Positions 14,779-24,795 of a stretch of DNA of 64,000 bases are shown here, in pieces. Both the position numbers and the translations under genes were made by a program. The stretch covers positions 28,180,001 to 28,244,000 of the forward strand of contig OX940860.1 of assembly GCA_954871525.1 (NCBI GenBank), written 5' to 3'. The notes beneath the pieces were generated by a model. That model was not told the origin of the DNA. It made no database searches and saw nothing but the letters and a program-made list of their open reading frames with translations. This DNA comes from Parietaria judaica. Taxonomy: Eukaryota > Streptophyta > Magnoliopsida > Rosales > Urticaceae. Position 1 is the first letter of the stretch; each line of letters starts with the position of its first letter.

Positions 14779-15290
14779 GTGAATAGGAATGGATTAATCT
14801 GATATTGGTTATTCCTTAGATAACGGTTATCAAATATTTTTTTTAAAAGTAAATAGATAATTTGAATATTACGTGGTGCAAATAATTTTTCTTTTATATA
14901 TTTGTTTTTAAGAAAATATTGAATAAGTTACAACGCTTAGAAAACGGTTATCATTTTTTTTAATTAAATAAATAATTAGTAGGTTATAACGCTTGGAATT
15001 ATTTATTTTAAGTAATTATTTTAAGAAAAAAGAAACTAAAAATTGAAGGGTCACGTCGAGCGAATGTTGTTTTTCTAATTAAAAATAATTCAAAAAAATG
15101 AAAAAAAAAGAACGGAATCAAAATACAGTGTTTTTGAACCTTGAGGTTATTTTTTTTTATATATATATAGATTTGATGTTGCTAAAAAATAGAAGTGTAG
15201 TTAATATATTAATATATTAATAATACGTATAAAATTATTACTATTTCCTATAATAATTAAAAAAAGAACAAAAATATTGGTTGTTCCTAT

Positions 15291-15354
<64 letters not shown>

Positions 15355-15881
15355 GTGAATAGGAATGGATTAATCTGATATTGGTTGTTCCTTTGAAAAC
15401 GGTTATCAAATATTATTTTTTCAAAGTAAATAGATAATTTGAATATTACGTGGTGCAAATGATTTTTCTTTTATATATTTGTTTTTTAAGAAAATATTGA
15501 ATAAGTTACAACGCTTAGAAAACGGTTATCATTTTTTTTAAGTAAATAAATAATTAGTAGGTTATAACACTTGGAATTATTTATTTTAAGTAATTATTTT
15601 AAGAATAAAGAAACTAAAAATTGAAGGGTCACGTCGAGCGAATGTTGTTTTTCTAATTAAAAATAATTCAAAAAAATGAGAAAAAAGAACGGAGTCAAAA
15701 TACATTGTTTTTGAACCTTGAGGTTATTTTGCTTTTATATATATAGATTTGATGTTGCTAAAAAATAGAAGTTTAGTTAATATATTAATATATTAATAAT
15801 ACGTATAAAATTATTACTATTTCATATAATAATTAAAAAAAGAACAAAAATATTGGTTGTTCCTATTATTATGTTAATCTG

Positions 15882-15912
<31 letters not shown>

Positions 15913-16308
15913 CACGTGAATAGGAATGAATTAATCTGATATTGGTTGTTCCTTAGAAAACGGTTATCAAATATTATTTTTTTAAAGTAAATAGATAATT
16001 TGAATATTACGTGGTGCAAATGATTTTTCTTTTATATATTTGTTTTTTAAGAAAATATTGAATAAGTTACAACTCTTAGAAAATGGTTATCATTTTTTTT
16101 TAAGTAAATAAATAATTAGTAGGTTATATCGCTTGAAATTATTTATTTTAAGTAATTATTTTAAGAAAAAAGAAACTAAAAATTGAAGGGTCACGTCGAG
16201 CGAATGTTGTTTTTCTAATTAAAAATAATTCAAAAAAATGAAAAAAAAGAACGGAGTCAAAATACAGTGTTTTTGAACCTTGAGGTTATTTTGCTTTTAT
16301 ATATATAT
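6229..16308 (+). repeat. Tandem array of a ~1.47 kb unit (six long copies, two truncated)
   Basis: The landmark TTTATTGTCAAAAGGTAAA recurs at about 6229, 7697, 9165, 10642, 12116 and 13558, so unit lengths are 1442-1477 bp. The sixth unit is longer because it carries a 130 bp MITE. Two further copies (about 15172-15747 and 15748-16308) keep only the last ~570 bp, from the motif GATGTTGCTAAAAAATAG onward. Units 1 and 2 are almost identical, and copies otherwise differ mainly in TA-microsatellite length and single bases. Units 3 and 5 share variants (ATTAAGCGAAACATCG, GAAGGAGTG, ACTTCTTAAATT) that units 1, 2, 4 and 6 lack, so part of the array repeats as dimers. Each unit has an exon-like segment, with TTATTACCAG before it and ATG|GTAAGT after it, but I recognise no protein. 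The small reading frames in each unit are identical by duplication and are not evidence of genes. Confidence 0.92.
14404..14533. mobile_element. 130 bp hairpin MITE (Mutator-like) inside tandem unit 6
   Basis: The other array units read straight through TACTAATAACGTG. Here that point is interrupted by 130 bp flanked by a perfect 9 bp duplication TACTAATAA (14395-14403 and 14534-14542). The insert folds on itself: inner motifs ACGAAATACCCATTTTGTG and TTTTAAAAAACTACCCAT on the left are repeated inverted on the right. A 9 bp duplication with long inverted repeats fits non-autonomous Mutator-like elements. The uninterrupted sister units act as the empty-site control. Confidence 0.85.
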
Positions 16309-16389
16309 ATATTGATTTTTATTGAAAATAGACGATTACTTTTATTATTATCTTTAGAAATAAATTAAAACAAAAAATAGAAAAATAAT

Positions 16390-16527
16390 CTCGAGTATTT
16401 ATTTTGTACAATTGATTTCCCTCCTCTCTCACTCTTCGTTCGAAGCTTCTTCTTCTTCTTCTTCTTCTCCTAAAACCCAGTTAGGGTTTAGGATTAGGGC
16501 TCCACCAGAGGATCCAAGCTCACGGCT
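16390..16527 (+). promoter_or_regulatory. Proximal promoter and 5' leader of the PRP38 gene
   Basis: The leader has a pyrimidine-rich tract, including a CTT microsatellite at about 16447-16468, and a telo-box-type motif TTAGGGTTT at 16481-16489, repeated in part as GATTAGGG at 16493. Such motifs are common in 5' regions of plant housekeeping genes. The tandem array ends about 220 bp upstream of the ATG, so little unique promoter DNA remains. The transcription start is not determined. Confidence 0.5.
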
Positions 16528-18859
16528 ATGGCCAACCGTACGGACCCGGCGGCGAAGAACATTCGGGGCACGAACCCTCAGAATCTGGTCGAGAAGATTC
16601 TGCGGTCCAAGATCTACCAGAACACGTACTGGAAGGAGCAGTGCTTCGGCCTCACGGCGGAGACGCTCGTCGACAAGGCCATGGAGCTCGACCACGTTGG
16701 AGGCACCTTCGGCGGCAACCGCAAGCCCACGCCGTTCATGTGCCTCGTCATGAAGATGCTCCAGATCCAGCCCGACAAGGACATCGTCATCGAGTTCATC
16801 AAGAACGACGATTACAAGTCGGTAACCCCAAACCCTAGCTTTATTTTATTCCCTTCCATTCGAGTTCGTTCGATTAAATTTGGTTTATTTTCAATTTTTC
16901 GGAAGGTACGTTCGAGTTCTTGGCGCGTTTTACCTGCGAATCACCGGCTCCGACGCCGACATTTACCAGTACCTAGAGCCTCTGTACAACGATTACCGGA
17001 AGATTAGGCGAAAATTGGCCGATGGAAGTGAGTGATTTTGTTACTTGTTCTTTGAATTTTTTGGAATCTTTAAGCTTTATTCTCTTGTTAATTTACGGTT
17101 TTGATGTCACAGAGTTTTCGTTAACGCGTGTGGACGAGTACATCGACGAGCTCTTGAAGCAGGATTATTCATGTGATATTGCATTGCCTCGTATCAAAAA
17201 GAGGTTCGTTTTCTTCTCTTGGTGAACACAAAACCTGTATACCACACTGATAGGATCGTACTTTGTGCTATTAAGTTACAATTGCGATTATTAGGCTTTA
17301 ATTTTTAAGAGTTTTAAGTACCTGTCATTAGGGTATTGGGATATTGTGGTCATTACGTAGCCTAGGAGATTCCACTAGGTAACTAGGGTATTACCTAGTT
17401 AAGAAACTGATTTTACTACGACCGAACATTGAATATTCTGTAATTGCCGTTTTTTTCCTCTACAAAATATCCAAATACCTGAATGCCGTTTTCACTTGTC
17501 CTGTATCAGATGGAATCTGGAATCAACTGGTACATTGGAGCCCAGAAAAAGCGCTTTGGAAGAAGATTTCGAAGAGGAGGAAGAGAAAGAGGAAAACGAG
17601 CAACTTGATGATGCAATGGTAGAGGATGCCCACGCCAAGGTATACTTTACTTGCAATTAAACTCTTCTTAATCTCACTCTTGACGAACGTTATTGGTGTG
17701 TGATGTTAGTATTTTTTTTTTCAGGAGTATTACCGCGGCCGAAGCCCAGGAAGGGACAGAGACCGAGATAGAGATAGAAGACATGATAGTCACAGACACA
17801 GGTACAATCCTTTCCTGAATTCTGCTTATTCTTATGCCGTTATTCTGTGGCCATTCGCTATAGTATAAGTATAACTGTTGTCTTGTAGTTCATTCTGTGG
17901 ATCGAGTCTGTTTTATTTCTTCGAATTCTCTCCATGCTTAAAAATTGATAAGCAATCACTTTCACGTATACCGGCTTATGTGTGTGCTTTCTTGTCTTTC
18001 TCCCTTGCCCTTTAAAATATAAATAGTTGTGCTTTTGGTTATGTGTAATGGAAGCTGTTTTGGTTATAACTCGGGGCTACTTCGCAGTAGTGAATTGCTG
18101 TATTCAGATTTTTTCTAATGTTTCCACACTGGCATTTTTAGCCATATGTGGCTTAATTGCTTCCTAAAGTAAACTGCACTCCGATCCTACCAGGTTTCTC
18201 TGCACTGGCAGTGTGCAGACGAGAAGTATGATGGGTCGTACATAATTTTCGATATCTCGTATTGAATTGTGTCGCTTTTCACGTATTATTGGATCGTTTC
18301 AAGTGTTTGGTCTACAGATTGTTTTCGGTGCTGTCCACTGTTTCCTATGGTCTAATATGCTAAGAGCCTGAAGTTCTATCTTTCCGTTTCTTCTCTATCA
18401 GTATAAGAATCGGGTCCCGTAATCATTAGCTAATTTGATCTGCATTGTCACCAATCCATAAGGGCGTTTATGGTAATACTTTCTGTTATTTAATCATTCC
18501 TGTTCTTTTCTCATAGGGATCGAGATTACGACAGAGACTATGACCGTGGACGTGGCCGAGACAGGGACAGAGACCGAGAAAGAGACAGGGATAGGGATAG
18601 GGACTATCGCCTCAGAGAGGACAAAGAATATGGTCATGATCGGGACCGAGAAAGAGAGAGAGACCGGGAGAGGAGAGACAGAGACAGAGACCACCGTGGC
18701 CGCCGAAGGAGCCGTTCTCGTAGTCCAAAGAAAGACGAGCCGAAGAAGAAGAGAGAGAAGACGGAGAAAAAGGATGACGGCACCGACCATCCCAACCCAG
18801 AGATCGCTGAGACCAACCGCCTCCGAGCTTCATTGGGTATGAAGCCATTGAGGATGTGA
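16528..18859 (+). CDS. PRP38: Pre-mRNA-splicing factor PRP38 (PRP38A type), 6 exons
   Basis: PRP38 is a component of the U4/U6-U5 tri-snRNP and is needed for spliceosome activation in the nucleus. The exons I assemble are 16528-16817, 16906-17027, 17113-17203, 17510-17639, 17725-17801 and 18517-18859, giving an uninterrupted 350-residue protein, close to the plant family length. Residues 1-175 are the PRP38 domain, with the near-invariant stretches NPQNLVEKILRSKIYQNTYW, HVGGTFGGNRKPTPFMC and YVRVLGAFYLRITG. An acidic patch (EEDFEEEEEKEENE) follows. From about residue 212 there is a long Arg-Asp/Arg-Glu repeat tail with a short RSRSRS motif, then a Lys-rich segment and the conserved end TDHPNPEIAE...LRASLGMKPLR. 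The first intron uses the weak donor GTCGGT at 16818, because the better-looking GTAACC at 16822 would break the frame. Exon 1 is GC-rich compared with later exons. Confidence 0.95.
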
Positions 18860-19112
18860 AAAGCCTGTATTCATTTGTTTCAGTTCAGTGGCATTTCTGC
18901 TCTAAGGACTTTTGTGTTAAGTACATCAATTTACTGTGTACTAATTTTTGCCTGATTTTAACTACTTGTATAATATTAGACGTAAAACTGATGCCCGGTA
19001 ATCCAATTTTTGAACCCATCATTTATTTAGGGATATTTTAGGCATAAATACCCAAACGGCATAGTACAACGTGTATGGACATATTCTAAATCTCTTCTTT
19101 TGGTGGTAGTAG
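18860..19112 (+). other. 3' flank of the PRP38 gene
   Basis: Probable 3' untranslated region and short intergenic DNA up to the TA target site of the Emigrant-like element. No other gene was seen. Confidence 0.5.
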
Positions 19113-19345
19113 TACAGTAGAACCTCCATAAATTAATACAAGTGGGTCCGGCAAAAAATATTATCTTATTGAATTATTAATTAACATATAAATTAATAAT
19201 TTATTAATTTATACATTAATGGAGAAATTTTTTTATTAATCAGCTATAATTATATAAACATCTTTACTAATAAAAAATTATTTCAATTTATTATATCGAG
19301 AATATTAAAGTACCAATATTAAGAATATCAAGAGAGAATATTATG

Positions 19346-20606
19346 TGTTGATGCAGAAAAATGCCTCAAACATTCAGCGGCCCAATTGCTCGTGTTGGGC
19401 AGGGCCCAATGTCGTCTCGTTGATTTTTGTGACTTTAGGGCTTGGGCTCCAGACCTTTGAGTCGAACGGATCCTCCTCTGACTCGACGACCAGAAATCCG
19501 TGGTAAACTCCACTACCTGTTGCTAATAGGGCCAGGACTTGGCCTGGCTCGGATTACAGGTTCGGGACACCAAAAACGGATTCCTGACCACCGCGTAGGG
19601 GGGGTCACAGTATGGACTCTCCAGTGAATCCTGGTGGATCAGACCCTCAACCGGCGTCACGGGAACAGATCCGGGTCCTCGGGCTATCCGCGTAATCTGT
19701 ATATCTGCCGGAGATACAAGAATACTGGATAGAACGAGCATCTCACGGACCTAGAACCTTGGCAAGGAGGGTCTTAGATCCTGCCAGAATCTTCTCCAGA
19801 ACTTCCGCTCAAATGTGTTTTCTCTCTCCCAGAACCTAGACAAAACAACACCCGAGATCAGGGAGAACCGGGGGGGGGATACCCCCTGATTCACCTCCGA
19901 CGCTCAACATTAGAGTGATATTTGAGGGGAGGCGTGTTCTAGAGGGTATAGAGAGAATTTTGGTCGAGTTCCGTTGAAAGAAAGTCAGTTACCGTTAAGT
20001 GAAAACCGAGCTTCTATTTATAAGAGAACTTGGGGATTCAAACGCAATTATCTCTTTATCCGGGAGGCCCCTGGTGCAAAATAATATATTTTTTCGTATC
20101 CTCAGGACGTGGCCGATCCAACGCCGCAATCGGCGCCTTCATCCGACGCCGGACGCGCCCACACGCGCGGCAAACGTGGGCGGCGCGCGTGGAAGCTTGG
20201 TCTCCAAGCTTGATGACGTCAGCGTGAGTCATCAGGCTGATGTCAGCCTCCTGCTGCGTCCAGCAGATGATCAACACGTGGCGGAACAGGGTTTTGACCC
20301 TTGGTGGACCTGCAGGGTCGCTGCCACGTGGCGGTTGGCTCTTGGGGGCCTATGGGGCCCGCTCGGGTGTTTCCCTGCGTGTCCCGGAGGTCCCGAGTGT
20401 TTCTCGAGGCCGTTTTTTACAAATTTTATATCGATTTTGGGTATTTCGATATTTTTGGGATCATCTGGACCCTTTATTTTTCGAAAACGGACTTCCGGTG
20501 AATAATTTGAGGCAAAATTAATTATAAAATTAATTAATTAATAAAAAAAAATTAATTTAAATAATTTTTCTTTTGTTAATTAATATTAAATCAATTGCGT
20601 AAATAC
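19346..20606 (-). repeat. LTR-like block A of a Ty3/gypsy-type element
   Basis: This is the longest of three related LTR blocks (A here, B at 23698, C at 27025). Its left edge reads TGTTGATGCAGAAAAATGCC directly after TTATG. On the minus strand that edge is the ...CATCAACA end typical of gypsy LTR 3' termini. A TATA box TATAAATAG lies on the minus strand at 20014-20022. About 467 bp present here (19581-20047), including that TATA box, are missing from block B. TGACGTCA-like and CACGTGG motifs occur at 20210-20330. The right edge loses similarity to B at GCGTAAATAC. Confidence 0.75.
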
Positions 20607-21763
20607 ATGTCGTAATTGTTTTAGGAACGGGACACCAACCTCATTTATATATGGATCTTGTGCTCTATCTTTATCAATTAATCAGCACTCAATTATCCAT
20701 TTGATTGGATCTTAGTATTTATTCTATACAGCTTTGCTTTATTAATTCAACTTGATTTTGTTAATTAGTAATACGTACACCTGATTTCTGCATAGTTAAA
20801 AACAAGAGAAATTGCTCTAAATAGTCAAACTGAAACATAAGATTTGCAAAATAGCCAAACTTTGGTTAATTTTGTAAACTAGCCAATTAGCCACTTAAAT
20901 TCGCCGTCCTCGCACACTCACACTCGCCAAGCTTTGTCGCCTCACTGCCGCGGCTCGTCGTCTATCTTTACATTTTAGTCTATCCGTTGTTGCTACCTCG
21001 TTGTGTTTCATATATTCTACACTTTCGAATTTAGTAAATCAATATTTTGGTTTTTGTAATTATTTGATGCGTAATAATTTTAGTAAGTTAAAATGATGAT
21101 ACATGAGAGGTACTTTGATATTTAGCATGAGAATAGAGAAAATCAAAATTCAAAGACAAAACATTAGTAACTTTGATTAGGTCTAAACAAGCAATCTTTG
21201 TTCTAATTACTAAGCAACTAGATGCAAAACAAAACCAAATCTACCAGTAACAGAGCACATCAACCACATTTACCAGTAAAACTAACATGATGATATGTGC
21301 CCGATGATCGATAAACTCGAAATGGAAATATTGGAAATCTCGGCCAACACTCACAAACTCGATCTTTAGAGATCAAGTTTTTGAATGTTTATTGGCTACC
21401 TTTTTCATTTGCTTAAGCTCTTTTAAATAGAGTATGATTACAACCTAACGGGCCGTACCGGGCCCGTACTAATTAAACCCTTTAACAAAATGAAATAACC
21501 TTACAACATAATTAAACGACTAAGTCAACTAAATTATAAATAACGACTCTTACAAAATTAAATGACTTAATCCTATAATACTACTCCGCAGCCGTATAAC
21601 CTGTCTTCCAGCACTCGCCGATGCCACGCAGCTTTCATTACATCCTCCGCCGGATCACCTGCCACATTTCAAGCAACGAGTGCATCAATAGAGAAGCAGA
21701 GAAAGAAAGAAATGAGAATAAGGTCCCAGCTTAAGACTAAATATTACTCGTAACAAAATTTTA
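20607..21763 (-). other. Retroelement-derived flank downstream of the gag fragment
   Basis: No ordinary gene was seen. On the minus strand this lies downstream of the gag frame. At about 21650 a possible acceptor (ATGTGGCAG) opens a short coding-like stretch, and a TATTTAAAAGAG box lies near 21420-21431, so it may be the 3' end and LTR of the element that supplied gag. The left part (20811-20890) carries AGAAATTGCTCTAAATAG and AAATAGCCAAACTTTGG, a style seen in inverted-repeat elements elsewhere in the window, but no partner end was found. Confidence 0.35.
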
Positions 21764-23231
21764 TCACATTATACCGCCTAATGAAACTCGCGTAATAATC
21801 AACATTAATAAATAAATACCTAAAATGAAATGTTTCAGATTACTTCCCGATTGCTCTTCGTCAGAATTTGAGACACTTGAGGTGCCGGTTTTGCATTGAT
21901 TTGCCCTGATCACATCCTCGATCATTACGGAAAGTCCTATCATTTCCTCCAAATTTTGCGGTTTCATTTGTAGCAACACTGCACGGACTTCAGCTTCCAG
22001 TTCTCTCATGAAATTTTCTTCCAACTCGGCATCCGACAACCCAGCGAGGGGACCTTCTAGGGTCAAACCAACGAACGGATCATATAGATCGCCATCTTGG
22101 GTGTCTCTGAAGAGACGAGCTTTAAATTTTTCCCAAGACCGAAATGCTAGTAGATTTTCTTGCTGTTGATACCACCCAACTGCCCTTCCTTCTAGGCACC
22201 CTGTAACTTCCACCATCTTTTCATCTTCGGTTACCCCATTTGCATCAAAATACTTCTCGGCACGGTACACCCACCCATGTACATCCTCGCCCTCAAAAAT
22301 TGGCATCTTTAGATTTTGTAACTTCGAATCCACGTCAGCGTCTTTTATTGCCACCGGAGCTGAGCGAGAGTGCAGTTCAAGCAGCCGCTTCATCGTACCC
22401 TCCATCGAGGAAAACCGATGGTTAATGTCCGTGTTCTTGAAGTTCTTAACCTCCTCCAATTTCTCTTCCAATGCCTCTACTTTGTACATCTTGTGCCACA
22501 CGCTCTTGTCTGCCACAATGTAAGTAAGCAATGTTCCTGATTGGAAAGACGCTTATTATTCATCGTTCATGACGGGTTTTGACACTTTACTTATTTGTTC
22601 ATTGTTCTTACAGTAACTGAAGAATATTAAACGCGGGCACTTTAAAAAAGAGGCGGAAGGAAGTACCGAAGGACGGCGGGGAGGGAATGACCAAGTCGCC
22701 GGGGGAGAGATCCTTTACTGCGGACCCCACCGAGTGTACCTCTCCTACACCTTCGTATCCTCCGACAGCTGGCACTTCTGGCCTCACAGGATACAGTCCT
22801 ATCACCATTTCAAAAAATATCACCAAAGAATTCTTAGAAAAATAACACTCATACAGTAAGCAGTACGAGGCATATCTGAATTATATATAAAGCATGAACA
22901 TTTACATAATCTATATATAAAGAGACCTTCGATTCGATTGATATCGGAGGGGTTGATCGGAGCAGCGATCATCCTCACACACACGTCGTTCTCCTTCACC
23001 TCCACGGACGGCACTCTTCAACCCACAAAAACCACACAAACTTTCATGGCAAGGAAATAGAATCATAGCTAAGTTTTATCGGCCTGACCTAGCGAAGGAA
23101 TCGCGAGAGCCTTGCTGGTCGTAGACGACGGCCTTCGACGGCGGCGACATGGAGGCGGAGAAAGCACGCGCTGCTAGGGCTCGAGGCCGAGAAAGGATCG
23201 CCACTTTCAGAGCTCTCATTAGCGACGCCAT
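21764..23231 (-). pseudogene. 5' part of mitochondrial enoyl-CoA reductase (MECR) fused in frame to retrotransposon gag
   Basis: MECR is the NADPH-dependent trans-2-enoyl-CoA reductase of mitochondrial fatty-acid synthesis. Four exons on the minus strand (23231-23089, 23015-22927, 22798-22667, 22536-21764) join in phase with GT-AG introns into 378 codons without a stop. Residues 1-27 (MASLMRALK...FSAS) look like a transit peptide. Residues 28-138 match the catalytic N-terminal half: SPPSKAVVYDQQGS, VEVKENDVCVRMIAAPINPS, DINRIEG, VPAVGGYEGVGEV, and PGDLVIPSPPSFGTLLTYIV...SVWHKM. At 22487 MECR similarity ends mid-exon and the frame continues into gag for about 240 residues. The whole nucleotide-binding Rossmann half is missing, so reductase activity is not expected. 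Introns are retained, so this came from genomic DNA rather than an mRNA copy. It could be a dead fragment or an expressed chimera. Confidence 0.85.
21830..22486 (-). mobile_element. Ty3/gypsy gag fragment
   Basis: The frame begins with a coiled-coil-like segment (VEALEEKLEEVKN), then the retrotransposon gag core: LKMPIFEGEDVHGWVYRAEK, then YFDANGVTEDEKMVEV, SWEKFKARLF and LEENFMRELEAEVRAVLL, ending with a PQNLEEMIGLSVMIEDV helix. The zinc knuckle, protease and reverse transcriptase are absent, so only the capsid-like part is kept. It joins the MECR exon without a visible LTR or target duplication at the seam. Confidence 0.85.
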
Positions 23232-23420
23232 TGCCTTCGCTGCTTGTTTCGGGGTCTTCTAGAACAGGGAAGATGGCTAAAACGAATCTATTAGCCTTCG
23301 ATTCCAAATTAGACTTTAACCTATAATCTGAATGGAACTTGGAGGCGGCGACGGACGAGGAAATGTCGAGTGTACAGTCGAAGAAAGGAGGGTGAAAACC
23401 CTAAATAATAAATGTGAAAT
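23232..23420 (-). promoter_or_regulatory. 5' flank carried with the MECR fragment
   Basis: Upstream of the MECR ATG the sequence is GC-rich for about 180 bp, with a telo-box motif AAACCCTAA at 23397-23405. The captured piece therefore seems to include the native leader and proximal promoter, which could still drive the fusion. The transcription start is not known. Confidence 0.4.
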
Positions 23421-23697
23421 CATGAATAGAAGTTGGGTCCAAGTTTGTGTTCGGAAAATCCGATGGACACCAATACTTTCTTTCTAAGTAAGGGTGAAAT
23501 CATAATTGGGCACCGCATTTTTGGCTCACGGTGGATTTTTTTTGGCCTTCCAAAATATATTTGTACATTAGTTTATTTAAGATAAATTATAATAAATAAT
23601 CATGTTTACTGTTTACATGCATTTTAGAAAATAGTCAAATATTAACGGTTTATATTGGTTAATATGATTTTTTTTTTAAATAATAGTTAATATGATT
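23421..23697. other. AT-rich spacer between the MECR flank and LTR block B
   Basis: No gene was seen. A short duplicated motif (GGTTAATATGATTT, AGTTAATATGATTT) lies next to block B. Confidence 0.4.
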
Positions 23698-24504
23698 TGT
23701 TGATGTAAAAAAATGCCTCAAACATAAAGCGGCCCAATTGCTCGTGTTGGGCCGGGCCCAGTGTCGTCTCGTTGACTTTTATGTATTATGGGCTTGGGCT
23801 CGCGGACTATCGAGTCAAAACGGATCCTCCTCTGACTCGATGATCAGAAACCAGTGGTAAACTCCACTACCTGTCGCTAATAGGGCCAGGACTTGGCCTG
23901 GCCCGGATTACAGGTTCGGGATACCAAAAACGGATTATCTCTTGATCCAGGAAGCCCCTGGTGCAAAATTATATGTTTTTTCGCATCCTCAGGACGTGGC
24001 CGATCCAACGCCGCAAAAATCACGGCGATCGGAGTTGCGACGCGCCCTCACGCCCGGGAAGAAGGCGGCTGGCCGCTTGGAGACTTGACCTCCACGCTGA
24101 TGACGTCAGCAATCATCTCAGGGCTGACTTCAGCCCTCCTCTTCGCCCACCCGATGGCCAACACGTGGCTGAACAGGGTTTTGTCCCTTGGAGAGGCTGC
24201 AGGGGTGCTGCCACGTGGCGGCTGACCCTTGGGGGGCCTGTGGGACCCGCCCGGGTGTTTCCCGGCGTGTCTCGGAGGTCCCGGGTGTTTCCCGAGGCCG
24301 TTTTTTACAAATTTTATATCGATTTTGTGTATTTCGATATTTTTGGGATCATCTGGACCCTTTATTTTTCAAAAACGGGCTTCCGGTGAATAATTTGGGG
24401 CAAAATTGATTATAAAATTAATTAATTAATAAAAGAAAAATTAATTTAAATAATTTTTCTTTTGTTAATTAATATTAAATCAATTGCGTAAAATACCCGT
24501 AACA
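23698..24504 (-). repeat. LTR-like block B, internally deleted
   Basis: It starts TGTTGATGTAAAAAAATGCC and ends ACCCGTAACA, so both edges are TG/CA. It is co-linear with block A apart from a deletion of about 467 bp that removed the TATA region. It shares the A/B hallmarks GGCCCAATTGCTCGTGTTGG, CACGTGG, TTTATATCGATTTT and CGGTGAATAATTTG. The 5 bp flanks (TGATT left, TTAAC right) do not match, so this copy is not a simple solo LTR. Confidence 0.7.
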
Positions 24505-24795
24505 TTAACCCTCCAGTTTTTCGGGAATTTTTAATTTTCGAGAAACTTTATAAATTGGAGGCAAGACGGCTCATTCGGATTCACGAGCTTATTTTCTTTC
24601 GGTGAATAGTAAAAGGTACGTTTTTCTTCCGTAACTTTTTTACCGGGTAATATTTTTGAATTCCGATTTTTGCATCGTGTCCGTCCTTTCGTTATCTAGT
24701 TTCCCCATTTCACGAGCCTCGTCACAATTTTCGAAAATACGAAGTCTAGAACTCGAAATCGAGCGATTTTTTCTCTCAAGACCCCGTGAGGCCGA
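24505..24795 (+). promoter_or_regulatory. TATA-type promoter and leader next to LTR block B
   Basis: A TATAAA box lies at 24549-24554 on the plus strand, immediately outside the LTR edge. About 240 bp of T-rich leader follow before an ATG at 24796. The reading direction is opposite to the TATA box of block A (minus strand), so this looks like a separate promoter serving the plus-strand frames at 24796-26981. Confidence 0.45.

Noticed and set aside
15201..15458. Frame with a long Tyr-Ile repeat
   Set aside because: This is a translation of a TA microsatellite.
18494..18848. Long minus-strand and alternative plus-strand frames over the PRP38 last exon
   Set aside because: They are shadows of the Arg-Asp/Arg-Glu repeat coding sequence, which is open in several frames.
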